Below are positions 27,365-39,251 of a stretch of 64,000 bases of DNA, one piece after another. A program made the translations under genes and the position numbers. Source of the stretch: Panonychus citri (taxonomy: Eukaryota > Arthropoda > Arachnida > Trombidiformes > Tetranychidae). Where the stretch lies: the NCBI RefSeq assembly GCF_014898815.1, contig NW_026515543.1, positions 4,960,001 to 5,024,000 on the forward strand, given 5' to 3'. Within the stretch, counting starts at the first letter, position 1, and every line of letters begins with the position of its first letter. The notes under the pieces were generated by a model. That model saw only the letters and a list, made by a program, of their open reading frames with translations, made no database searches and had not been told where the DNA came from.

Positions 27365-30300
27365 TTATTTCTCTCTCTTCGTTATCAGTCATCAATGTAA
27401 TTTCCCACCATCACCGGTTAACAGAATTAATATTCCGGTATCGTTTGTTTGTCATCACTTTTTCAACTTATCACTTTTATTGGTGTTTCTGCTTTTTCCT
27501 TGTTTACCTATTTACTCACTGTTTTATTGGCTCATTAATTAATCAGTCGATTATTTCATTCATCATTTATCTTATCTAATTCTCAACTTCCGTTTACCTT
27601 TGGAATTTGTTTTTCTATCTCTTATCTTATTTGTATAGTTATTACAATGATGGTGGTCATATGTAAACATTGTCACCCTGAGTGTTTAGGTAAATGTTTT
27701 GGTCCTGGAGCTAATAATTGTACTAAATGTCGAAATGTAAACGATGGACCTTATTGTGTGAACCAATGTCCAATCTCAAAGTACAATGATTCCGGTGAAT
27801 GTAAACCTTGCCATGAAAATTGTGTATCAGGATGTACTGGACCTGCGAATCGACCTGCTTATGGAGGATGTAATTCATGTGAACGAGCGCTTGTTTCAAT
27901 TGAAGATCCAAATGTAGTTGAAAAATGTCTCAAAGCAGATGAACCTTGTCCTGAAGGATTTTACCATGAATACATTGGCTCCAAAGAGGATGGAGCTCTT
28001 AAGCCTTTGACTGGAAAGTCCGTTTGTCGTAAATGTCACCAACGGTGCAAAAACTGTACAGCTTATGGCATTCACAAGTCTGTTTGTGAATGTTTAAGTT
28101 ACTCTTCCGCTGAACAATGTGAAGATACTTGTCCTCGAGATCATTGGGCTGATGAACCGAATCATGCTTGCTATAAATGTGCTGATGAATGTCAAGGCTG
28201 CCATGGACCAACTAACGGCCATTGTTTAGCGTGTCGTAACTATCGAGTCTATTGGAATGATGATCCATCTTCATTCAATTGTACAGCCACATGTCCAGCC
28301 GATAAACCATATAAAGTAGTCGCCGTTAACGTTGCCGAAGATCCATATTGCTCGGAGAAAGAAGCTGAACCGCTACTTCCCGTACCAAAAGATTCAAATA
28401 CTTTCCTAATTTTTGGAGTCATCGCATTGACCGTTTGTTGTCTCGGCTTTTTCCTCGCATTTTTCAGCTACCAAGGCTTACAAAAAGCACGAACTAAGGA
28501 AAAGACTATGCAACTAACTATGAGAATGTCCGGCTTTGAAGATAATGAGCCACTTAAACTGACCAATGTCCGACCCAATTTGGCTAAGCTACGCATCGTT
28601 AAGGAAGCCGAGCTTCGTAAGGGTAACGTACTTGGTTGTGGTGCTTTTGGTATGGTTCACAAAGGAGTCTGGGTTCCAGAAAATGAGAATGTCAAGATTC
28701 CGGTTGCTATTAAAATCCTTCGGGAAGGAACAGCTCCGGATACAAATAAAGAGTTTCTCGAAGAGGCTTATATTATGGCTTCTGTTGATCATCCCAATTT
28801 ACTTAAATTACTCGCCGTCTGTATGACCTCGCAACTTATGCTAGTAACCCAATTAATGCCTTTAGGGTGTCTCCTTGATTATGTTAAACAGCACAAGGAC
28901 AAAATTGGTTCCAAACCTTTACTCAATTGGTGTACCCAAATAGCAAGAGGAATGGCCTACCTTGAGGAGAAACGAATGGTCCATCGTGATTTAGCCTTGA
29001 GAAACGTTTTACTTCAAACACCAGGGTGTGTTAAGATTACCGACTTTGGCTTGGCTAAATTGTTGGACATTAACAAAGAGGAATATATTGCCGAAGGAGG
29101 AAAAATGCCAATAAAGTGGTTAGCCCTTGAATGTATTCACCATCGCATCTTTACACACAAAAGCGATGTCTGGGCGTTTGGTATAACCGTTTGGGAATTA
29201 TTAACTTACGGTGGACGCCCATATGAGGGTGTTAACGCCCGAGATGTACCTTCAATTTTAGATAAAGGTGAACGTCTCCCTCAGCCCGCTATTTGTACGA
29301 TTGATGTTTACATGATTATGATTAAATGTTGGATGTTGGATGCTGAGTCTCGACCATCGTTCAAAGAGTTGGCCATGGAATTCGCAAAAATGGCTGGTGA
29401 TCCAGGACGATATTTGGTCATTCCAGGCGACAAGTTCATGAGATTACCAAGTTATACACCTCAAGATGAGAAAGAACTTATAATTAAACTATCGAAAGCC
29501 ATTGAAGGACCTGAAGTGATAATGGACGCAGAAGAGTATCTACAACCAAGTCGATCAGAACATGATGGTAATAGTGAAACACCACCGCCTCCAACACCGA
29601 TTAAAAAATTTATGGAAGATCGAGGGTTTGAAGGTGACCCATTGGGAATGATGTTACCCTCAGCTCAGTCAATGATGAGTGGATTAGTTGGTAATCATCA
29701 TTCATTTTATTCAAACAATTATCCTCATCACCTTCACGCTCACACCGGATCAATTGGAGGTGTTACCAATGTTACCACTGCCAGTTTCCTCGACGACACC
29801 GTTGACTCATGTAAAACCCGAGCCAGTTCGGTTATGTTGAACGGGGGAACCCTTCGAGGTATCGAACCTTTATATCCACTCACCTCAACAATGCATCGTA
29901 GAGACAGTAGCCTCATTTCTAGTCGATTCTCAGCTGATCCTGTCAAAATGCATCAAAATGGTACGTAAATGATTAAACGATCAACTAAATTGCGAAAATA
30001 TTTTCATTATAATTTTGAAATTTTATTAATTTGTTATTTTCTTTCATCTAGAATTTGAAAGTATAGATAATTTTATGCCCGATGGAAGTAACTTCGGTAA
30101 AACTTGCGACATCCCGACCAGTCTTCCCGTTGACGAGGAAGATTATTTAATGCCTTCACCCGGACTTCGTAATTCACAAAACTATGTCGATTTAATTGGT
30201 GATGCAAAACTTTCAGGTAAATTAAATTTCTACCAAACATTAATGGCCTTTTAATATGCTTATGTTTTACTAATTGTCTTCTTTAAATTTGTTCAATTAC

Positions 30301-30958
30301 AGAAATGGGAACTTTGAAAGCTAAAGATCTCAAACAATTTTGCAATGTACCTGATTTTGTACCTGTTGATGGTCACAGTCGATTTGGTGTTGATAATCTT
30401 GAATATTATCGAATGAGCCAGAATCTTGATTACATTAACACAAGACCATGTAATATAACTGCCTATGGTATTGGTACCAACGGCGGTGGGTCTATGGTTC
30501 AACCTTTGTCAACAACTTCAAATATTGTACCAACAAATGTTGGTGGGGTTGTTACAACTGGTGGTGGTGGTCAGATTAATACAATGGGATCATTACAACT
30601 TCCACCAACACCAACATCAATCAATGGTGGAGTTGTTACCGGTAATGGTGTTGCAACAGTGGGTTCGGGTAGTATAGTTACCGTTCCTAATCCTGGTCCA
30701 GGTAGACCAACTAGTGTGGTTCCAGCGTTGACCCTGAATGGGACAATTTCATCCGGTGGTCAACAAGCACCGTCAACACCAGGACCTCAATCACCAATGA
30801 CCCCTGGGCCACAAGTTATTCACATAGTCAGTCGTAAATTACATTCTAGTGACGAGGAAAACTCAGATGATCACGAATATTACAACGACAGTTATTACGA
30901 TAGTTCAACTCGTGAATTACAGCCTCTTAATCAACGACGAAATGAGACAACAGTATAA
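24017..30958 (+). CDS. Egfr: Epidermal growth factor receptor (ErbB receptor tyrosine kinase)
   Basis: Coding exons are 24017-25610, 27064-27196, 27639-29960, 30052-30216 and 30303-30958. Exon 1 encodes a signal peptide, a Ser run, the first ligand-binding L domain, the furin-like Cys-rich domain and the second L domain. Exons 2-3 add a long fourth-domain Cys-rich region of the invertebrate type. A transmembrane helix sits at about 28400-28475 (FLIFGVIALTVCCLGFFLAF). The kinase domain is at about 28590-29400, with GCGAFGMV, the VAIKIL lysine, HRDLALRN and DFGLAK. The tail has candidate phosphotyrosine sites: EEYLQPS, EDYLMPS, NYVDL, DYINT (Grb2 type) and EYYNDSYYD. It signals through Ras/MAPK at the plasma membrane. 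The total is one base over a multiple of three. At the start of exon 3 the frame YYNDGGH must shift near 27659-27664 to continue as CKHCHPECL. Splicing from a different donor did not resolve this. Confidence 0.95.
25611..27063 (+). other. EGFR intron 1 of the coding region, with CT microsatellites
   Basis: The intron starts with GTAAGT after TTGCC and ends with TTACAG before TTGCCAG. It carries CT runs near 26120-26150, 26208-26232 and a long one at about 26427-26471, all pyrimidine-rich on the sense strand. Short open frames within it are repeat translations. No extra coding exon was seen. Confidence 0.8.
27306..27362. repeat. CT dinucleotide microsatellite in EGFR intron 2
   Basis: About 28 CT units sit in the 442-bp intron between coding exons 2 and 3, about 110 bases after the donor GTACGT. 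The sense strand is pyrimidine-rich, as in the preceding intron. Confidence 0.95.
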
Positions 30959-33697
30959 TTAACAGATTCACCTTGAAATCTGTAAAAATATATTTTATTT
31001 AAATTTGATTGTTAAATATTTTTGTAAATATAACAACACTAATCACTTCAAAATAACCACAAATAGAATTGGCAAAGATAATCAATTGGGCCAACTATTT
31101 GTTAAATTTTTTTCCCTCTTGATTTAAAATTTAACCAGACACACAAATCTTAATTGTTTGGTAATCATCATCACCATCCAATCAGTTGCTATTAAATAAC
31201 AACAAAAACTCATCTCAAATTTTAATCAATCAGATGGATAAAAAACACACAAAGTCTAAAATACTGTTGTACATTTTTAATTGTATCAATAATTGTAATT
31301 GTATTTTTTTTTAATCAACCTTATATTGTGAAAATCAATCATCTTTCCAGTCAAATTGTCTTCATCACAATTAACCTCTCCCACCCAATCATCTTTACTT
31401 ATGTCCAACGATCATGGACATTGATTAGTGAATTCACTTCGTGGCTTAAATTGAAACAATTCGTTCAAGTGTTTCCCGCTCTAATCATGAAGCTCAATCA
31501 TCACCTGATAATTACCTGACATTGGATTGTATTAATTTGCTATTTTGTGTCACAAATTTGGATTAATTAAGAATTTATCTTAATAATTGCGTAGCAACAA
31601 TTGACTCACCAAAACATGATGACCCGAATTAATGACAACCAACAAAAACAATATTGACTTTTCTCTCCATTGAATGTGCCATAACTTTTTTTTACTCCTA
31701 ATTGTTTCATTAATTGCATCGATTAATTTGATTTTGCCAAATCACTACCACTTCCAATATTATCCTCGGTGCAACGGTCATCAAAATGTGATCATTTTCA
31801 AATATTACAACAATTAGTTTTGAACATTGTCTCTCTTATGACTTGTGTTTAATCATCTTAATTTCGTGTTAATTGTTAATTAACATCGAAAAACTTATCT
31901 CTTGATTATCACCTTAATTGCTACTACTTTTACACCATCGGTCTTTATCCATCATCACCCTACACGATATCCTGTGATCTTTTACCAACAATCAGCGATC
32001 AACCAACGATAATTTAGCTTAATCCAAGTTAATTAAGGTCCAATTAAAATCACCGACAATTAACTAACAATCCACAATCATTGACAATGAAGTAAACAAT
32101 TTCCATCTCCATTTGAATATAAAATTGTAATATTTTTTTACAATCACAAATTATTTTGTACTTTCTGTAATTACAATTGTGCTTTTTAATCACAATCAGT
32201 TTAATCATCAAAGAAAACTATTATTTATATCAATACAAATTGACAACAAAATTTCATGATGATTAACAATTAATGTCACTACAATGTAAAAAAACAACAA
32301 CTTTGTCAAATTGAACAATTAAAATTGATTGAAAAAAAAACTAATCTAATCCTAATCACTAACAGGCGATTATATTTAATCAACTAATCCAAATCTTAAC
32401 CATGTGGTCAACATAATTGGTTTGAGACAAAATGACCGACAATTAGTTGATTGTAACTCTTTCCATTGAGGTTGCGACTAATCAACATGACTTTTTAACC
32501 AGTTAATCCAGACACAATTAAGCTAATTAAATTTACGACTCTCCCGCCTTTTCAATGAGCAATTTATGTTAATCAAATTGATTAACTTTCACTTTTACCG
32601 TCACATTGTTAATCCAATTTAATGGTAAATTGTATTAATCAAATCTCCGTAATAATAATTATTACAATCAAGATAATAATCTGAATGTTATTTTTTGATT
32701 TACTCTCAATTTGTTGTATATCTCAAGTTAATTGTAATTAGTTAACAAACAACAAAGTAAAAGCAAAAACAAAATCGTATTGAAAGATAAATTAAAAAAG
32801 ATGGGAAAATGTTAGTGAATCAAGTTAATTGTTGATGAGCTATTTTCATATTTAGGTTGTTATTATAAAGTTAATTGCTACTGATAACAGTTGATGATAG
32901 TTAGTAAATTGTTTCGATTTGCATTTAAATCTGTCTTAGGATATTAACGGGAACCGGTTTAAAATGTAATTCGTTAATCATTTGAAACTTTTCTGATTTA
33001 ATCAGAGTTGTTTTTGTTTCCCGATTATCTTAATCATGAGCTATTTTGGTTTTTGATTAACATTCTGATCAACTTAATCATTAATAATAAACAAACACTC
33101 AGGTTGATATTAGATTTGTAAATATTATATTATTAATAAAATTATTATAATATTATGATGAAAAAGTTATGGCAAAAAAGGAGTTGATGTGTTGGTGTGT
33201 GGATGATGAGGATGATGATGACGGAGGAAGAGGAAGACTGAACAACATATAAAGGGGACAGACGGTGGGTGACAGAGGACAAAATTAAGAAATTTCTCAA
33301 CAATTAAGATTAGCGATTGATTAACAATTAACTGTTTTTCCAGCAAGGAGATTTATAGTTAAGGTGATAAACGAAATGAAAGTTGGATAAACTTTTCATT
33401 TCGTTTGTATTAACTTGAATACCTTGACAGTTGATTGATAACAATTAGCATCTAATCAAATTTGATGATAGTTTTTCTTTTACACAATTACCGTACGGGA
33501 CAAATATGATACAATGGAAGATGATGAAGAAGATGATAGGAAAGTGAAAGAGAGAGAGAGAGAGAGTGGAAGTCAATCATCATTGGGAGTTTGGTGATGC
33601 GTGTTGATGAAGTTGTGTTTGTGTGTGTTTGTTGATTGTGGATGTGAGTGTGATTAGTTGATGTTAATGATGGCTAATTGTTTGTTTGTGGATTAAT
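30959..33697. other. EGFR 3' flank and intergenic DNA
   Basis: The EGFR 3' UTR begins here, but no canonical AATAAA close to the stop is evident. Further on there is only AT-rich DNA, with a short GA run at about 33551-33568. A 63-codon frame at 31328-31519 lacks a sensible start and protein-like content. Nothing else was supported. Confidence 0.5.
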
Positions 33698-34270
33698 TTA
33701 CCATCCTGAAGAAGCACCATAACCACCAGCGGCAGCTGAATAATCATCACCACCATAAGAAGCGGCTCCAGCTCCATATGAGGCACCAGATGAGTATGAA
33801 GAAGCGGCGGCTCCCCAATTATCTCCTCCCCATGATGGTTCCCATGATGAAACAGTGGGCCATGAAGGTGCGGGCCAAGATGGTGCGGGCCATGATTGTT
33901 TTGGCCATGATTTAGCTTCCAATTCAAGAGGTAAACTAATTGTAAGATGAAAGAGATGAAAAGCTCAATGAATATAACGAGTTCGAAAGATTCAAAGAAA
34001 GTTCATATTTCATTTGGAACTTTGAATTTTAGAGTTCAATTAAAGGTTTAAATCAACTTACGGAATGGGGATTGGGACAGGTAAGACTCCGAACTTCTTT
34101 TTCTTTGAGTGTTTCAAGAGAAGGGCCAAAGCAGCGAGTTTCTTGATCTTGAGGAGTTTTCGTCGACTTCCTTCAACTTGTGTAACGTAATAGTTAACAA
34201 GAACCAATTGGAGTACAACTAGAACTAAGAAAGCGAGCGATAAGCCCGTTTTACGACTGGAAAGAGACAT
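33698..34270 (-). CDS. Small secreted Trp/Pro- and Gly/Ala/Tyr-rich protein
   Basis: Exon 1 is 34062-34270 and exon 2 is 33698-33935, joined in phase through GTAAGT and TTAG for 148 residues. The N-terminus is a basic segment and a strong hydrophobic core (LSLAFLVLVVLQLVLVNYYV), a signal peptide with cleavage likely after VEG. A basic helix-like stretch follows (RRKLLKIKKLAALALLLKHSKKKK), then PVPIPIPLPL. Tandem SWPAPSWP units come next, and the end is Gly/Ala/Ser/Tyr-rich (GASYGAGAASYGG). This layout is typical of arthropod structural secretions such as cuticle or silk-associated proteins. No specific family is recognised, so function is inference from composition. The ATG at 34270 is the first Met and directly begins the signal peptide. 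Confidence 0.75.
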
Positions 34271-35468
34271 AATTTAGATCCTTGAAGAAGTAAAAAGAGA
34301 AAAAGAGAAAAAAAAATTAATCACAATTAAGAGAAAAACACTGATTAATCCATGAGTTTGTTTCCAATTATCTTATTATAAGTTAAGCTGATTGTTGACT
34401 GACGATCAATTTTCGGCGGTTACTTAGCATTGGAAATTGTTAGAAAGAGTTAAAATAATTAAAATTTACCTTTTTCTTATTAGTTGATTAGGTAAATTAA
34501 ATTAACTTATTTGTTTTCTGATGAGATGTTATTAGTTGAACTGTAATCAAATGAATGAATTTCTGATTCAACTTGTGCTTCCTTTTTATATTCATCATCA
34601 TCTTCTCAGTCTTTTCCTGACCAACATGTTATTCAGAGTAAGAATATATGGTCATCATCTTACTTTACTTTCGATATTATTTTCTTCTTTCTTTTCTTCT
34701 CTTTCTTTAGATAAATTCTCTTTCTAAATCTCACCTTACTTACTTACTTTCTACCTTTCTTATCTGTTTCATTTCTCTCCACCTTTCACCTCATTTTTCT
34801 GACCAATTAACGGGTGACGCTATTTAGAGATGGACCAAGGAACCACCACCATTAACATTATCATCATCAGCATTCAAGAAGGAAGAAAGAGAGAAAGAGA
34901 GAGAGAGAGAGAGAGATGATGATGATGAAGATGAAAGAGAAAGCAAAAGTCCGGTTGATTTGTTACAATGAGGAAATGAGTTCTAACTACGAAATATTAT
35001 TGCTGCAGGCGATTCAGAAGCAGGAGTCAGGTAATAATACGTTAAAGCGAGTAATCTAGATCACTGAGAAAGAGGCTGATCAATCTTCCGGCGATCTTCT
35101 GATCATCATCATCATAATCATGAGAGAGAGAAAATCGAGATTAACATCATCATCTTACCCTGTAAACATTTAAGTTTCAATTTCGCTTTCGTCTAAACAT
35201 GAGATATTATTTTCTTCAAACTTTCTCTTTCTTTCTCTCTTTCTTTTCTCTATCTACCTTCAATTCTTCATCTTCATCTCCTCCATCTTCTTCACCTTCA
35301 TCATCATTATCTTCTAATTAAGATTGTTACCTATCATCATCATTAATTCCCACTATTAATTCTAATTACAAGAATCAATTGCCCAGAAGTCTTTTATTTT
35401 CACCTTTTCTTCCCAATTTTTTGGCCTCCATTTTTATTTCATCATAAACATAATCATAATTAACATTT

Positions 35469-35527
<59 letters not shown>

Positions 35528-35873
35528 ATCTTCCTTCCTTCCGTCCTGATCATCATCAACAACCATTAGTCTGACCGCTTAGAAAGTAATATAACTGAAA
35601 AACCCAAAATATGGGAAGAAAAGTTTTCTTTCGAACTGTAAAAAAACTATTATTTTCTGTTCTAGTTTTATGATCATTATCATTAACATCAGCATCTCTC
35701 TCTCATCTTTCTTCTGGATAATCTTGGCCTTAACACACCCTCCTACAAACTGACCACTACAACATGATGATGATCATAATTTGAACATTTTAATTGTCCT
35801 GATTTAATCTGATTCACGAAAATTTTACAATATCTTAATACATTTTATGATATTTTGTATTCTAAATTTTTAG
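34271..35873. other. Non-coding stretch with GA and CT microsatellites
   Basis: The interval has a GA run near 34897-34918 and a long CT run at 35471-35526. A 22-base segment at 35009-35030 is flanked by a good acceptor (TTGCTGCAG) and donor (GTAATA) and could be a micro-exon leading to the exon at 35874, but this is unproven. Otherwise nothing coding was seen. Confidence 0.4.
35471..35526. repeat. CT dinucleotide microsatellite
   Basis: This is about 28 uninterrupted CT units in intergenic DNA, of the same class as the EGFR-intron repeat. Confidence 0.95.
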
Positions 35874-36026
35874 ATCGGTCAACAAATGGAAGTGGCCTTT
35901 GAAAAGTATAACGAAAACAACGTCCACGCTGAGAAGACCAGGAAAAAGATCGGGAAAGAAACTTTTTCACGTTCAACGAAATTAAAACTAATCGGAAATG
36001 TGGTCCAGTTAATCAACTACAAATGA
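35874..36026 (+). CDS. Orphan terminal exon, unknown protein
   Basis: After a pyrimidine-rich stretch and acceptor (AATTTTTAG), the frame is open for 50 codons to TGA. GC content is clearly higher than in the flanking DNA. The translation is charged and not repetitive, beginning IGQQMEVAFEKYNENNVHAE and ending KLIGNVVQLINYK. An internal ATG at 35886 could serve as a start, but the acceptor suggests a last exon. No upstream exon other than the doubtful micro-exon at 35009-35030 was found, and I recognise no family. It may be a real small gene, a relic exon or chance. Confidence 0.3.
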   Translation: MGQQMEVAFEKYNENNVHAEKTRKKIGKETFSRSTKLKLIGNVVQLINYK

Positions 36027-38650
36027 TCAACATTAATTTCTTACTAAAAGTCACAATTATCAAATCAAAATTCACACACAATTTAATGTCAAATTGTTAA
36101 ACAATCAAAGACAAAAACATTTCCTAAATTGTGAAAATTTGACTGAAATTTTAGCTGAAAACATTAATTTCTTATCATGATAACAATCAAAAAGCCAATA
36201 CAATCAACAATTAAATTTGAAATTACTTTAAAACTAATCAAATTCAACACAATTCAATTCACATTGAATCAATTTATTAAATTCAACAATCAGATTAAAA
36301 CAAATGCTCAGCAAACTAATCAACGGATTAATTAGTTATTAATATTTGGATGATACAAATTGAAAAGGAAACAATTTATCATCCACCTGATCATCATCAT
36401 CATATAACCTCAATTAATATTATAATTTAGTTAAATCAAATGGTAACAATTTAATGTTAACCTAAATTTGACTTGATCTTTGCCTGAAAACAAAAACAAA
36501 TCAAGTGATGATGATGATCAACATTCAGATGATGAAGATAAAAAGATGATGAAATTAAGTGAATATCCTCTCATACATCATTATCATCATGGTTACTCTT
36601 ACTTTCCATCATCATGTTCATCTTTAATTGTAAAAAAGAAAATCAAATTACGATAAATATACAAGATGATTAAGAGAAAGTGATTCTATTTTTTCATCAT
36701 TTTCAACTTTCAAACTTTTATCTCCATCTTTAAATATTAATATTAAAACCGTTTTATCATCATCATCATCATCCCAATAACTGTAACTCAATTTAAATCA
36801 TTCATCTAATGATTAAATCAGAAAAAAATTAACTTTTCTCATTGAAAAAGTTAATTTGTCCTCGTAATCATAATGATAATAATTATCTCATCTTATTATT
36901 TTCATTTCCATTATATTATTAGTATATTATTTTTCCCGTTGATTTGTAATAGATTAACATTATTATTAGTTAGTTAGTTAACCCTAATAATTAAAATGAA
37001 CAATTTATTAGAAATTAATTGATAGTTTTAAGACATTTTGATCATTTCCTTTTTTCAGATCAACAATCAAATGTTTGTCTCTAAAACAATCAATCAATTG
37101 GTAATGATTACAATCAAAAATTGAAATTATTTGGGAAAACAAGAAACAAATCAATTTACAATTTAGATGATTTCATTTAATCAATCAAATGGTAAATCGT
37201 AAAAACAATTTTCACAATTGACAATCAACTAACTATTACAAATAATAATGGTTAACCATAATTGTTTATTTACAATTAACTTGATCTTCAATCAACCAAA
37301 TTTTATGTAATAATAACACATTAAGATTAGTTGATTGTATATAAAGTGTTCACAATTAAATATGATGAAATTAATACTTTAAATTGTTATAATCATTTAA
37401 TAATCTTTAACATTGATTTTGATTGTTGTTGATCATATTTGATTGAGGTTTGATTGTTTAATTAGTTTGGTTAATCAATTTGTTTTTTTTTAATACCAAA
37501 AATAAACTTCAAGTTAATTAATGAAAATTTCATTATCTCTAATAAAAGGAATCATTTAAATTGTAAATTTAAACTTTAATAACATTCGTGATGATCAACA
37601 ATCAACAAATTAAATTGGAAAACAATTTAAAAGGTTAATAACAATTAGAAGCGACAAAAGTTAAATGGTTATAATTAGATTATTATTTACTAAGAAAATG
37701 AAGTAATTTAATTAAAGTTAATTTGGTTATTTCGTTTGATCGGTTTTTCCTTTAGACTTGAAACTTTTTTTTTTACTTTAAATCCAAAGGATTAACACTA
37801 ATCCAGCAAAGTGATTTAGAAATGTTGAAAAGTTAATTGTGCCGAATGTGCGATGCAAGTAAATTATTAGGAAGAGGATTTAAATTGTTCACAGGGATAT
37901 TTAGAAGATGGGGAATTAACCATTGATTAACAGTGAACAATTAAATTCATCAATATGGTTAACATGGGATTGAGAAGAAGAGGAAAAAAATAAAGATAAA
38001 AACAAGAAAAGTTTTTGCGACTTGAGGTCGAAGATGAGGGAGAAAAGGTTGATGATTAAGTCCATGATAAAAAGTGAAGAGAAAGATGTCAAGGAAGATA
38101 AAAATGACGATGAAGATGATGAAGATGATGATGATGATGATGAATTTCTAGGAGGCCAGAAAAAGCTACGAGCGGAAGTTTAAATTTTAAGAGTAAAGGC
38201 CAAAGGGAAAGGAGGGAATTGGAGTGGGAGTCATTTTACATATGAAAAGGACGAAGAAAAATTTTACGACCTCTGGTCCGTTTCAAAGACTATTTAAACA
38301 ATTCTCTTTCTTTCTTCATCTTTATCTTCATCATCTTCTTCATCATCTTCTTTTGACATCTTCTTCCTCTTTCAATTTCTCTCTCTGTCTATCTTCATCT
38401 TCATCCATAGACTTAATTTTAGTCCATTTTTAACCATTGATTTCATTTCTCTTTGTGTCTCGAACTTTTTTATTTTCCTTTTTTAATTTTCCCTTTTTTC
38501 TTCATCTTTGCCATTTAATTGTTGACAATTTACATCTACAATTGGATTTATCACAGTTTCTATTCACTTGTTTTGTAGGTGATTGTTTTTTTCTTACTAT
38601 TAATTGTTGTTGTTTTTGTTGTTGTTTTCTACAACTTTGTTTCAATTTAA
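36027..38650. other. AT-rich DNA upstream of the Twist-like gene
   Basis: I see no exon in this 2.6 kb. A purine-rich patch with GATGAAGATGATGATG triplets at 38100-38150 and a slightly GC-richer segment at 38150-38290 lie within 500 bp of the bHLH start codon. They may belong to its promoter or 5' UTR. The short frames there are His/Ser/Phe-rich repeat translations. Confidence 0.45.
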
Positions 38651-39116
38651 ATGCTTTCAATGCATAACCATAATCATCATAATCATCATCATCATCATAT
38701 TGGACATTCTCATAATCATAATCAACATAAACATCATCCTTATAGTTTTAATTCATCGAATGTCCATCAAAGGATTCTGGCCAATGTCCGAGAACGAAAA
38801 CGAACTCAATCTTTAAATGAAGGCTTTGATCTACTTCGAGCTATTATACCAACTTTACCTTCCGATAAACTGTCCAAAATCGCTACACTTCGATTGGCTT
38901 GTAGATATATTAGATTTCTAGTTGAGGTAAGTGATTAGAACTTTTTTTTGTTTTCTTTCGAAATTTTTAAATTGGTTTTCTTTTTCTAACTTTTTTTCCC
39001 TTCTTTTTTCATTGTTTTAGATATTAGAGCAAAAAGATGACCTTCCCCTTGATGTCCAGTCATTGTACAGATTATTTACCATTTGGAGACTCGAAGAGGA
39101 AGTTGACAAAAGATAA
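38651..39116 (+). CDS. Twist-family bHLH transcription factor (short form)
   Basis: Exon 1 is 38651-38926 and exon 2 is 39021-39116, joined in phase (donor GAG|GTAAGT, acceptor GTTTTAG), giving 123 residues. A His/Asn-rich N-terminus of about 35 residues is followed by the bHLH: ILANVRERKRTQSLNEGFDLLRAIIPTLPSDKLSKIATLRLACRYIRFL. TQSLN in helix 1 and IPTLPSDKLSKI in the loop are Twist-specific. Near the C-terminus IWRLEEE corresponds to the Twist WR motif (VWRMEGA). Twist proteins bind E-boxes as dimers and drive mesoderm development. This protein is much shorter than Drosophila or vertebrate Twist and diverges in helix 2, so it may be a second, derived Twist paralogue. AATAAA lies at 39187-39192, 70 bases after the stop. 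The ATG at 38651 has further Met codons just behind it. Confidence 0.85.
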
Positions 39117-39186
39117 TTGTGTAATTTACTAATTGTAATCAACTATTTATTTTCAGTGATAAATTTTTCTAACTGTCACTTTACCA

Positions 39187-39192
39187 AATAAA
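39187..39192 (+). other. Poly(A) signal of the Twist-like gene
   Basis: A canonical AATAAA lies 70 bases beyond the TAA and just upstream of the start of the duplicated arm at 39252. Confidence 0.7.
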
Positions 39193-39251
39193 AACTATCA
39201 AAGATTAAATTGAAAGTAATTTTTGATGATTTTTGAGTTTCTTTAAAATTC

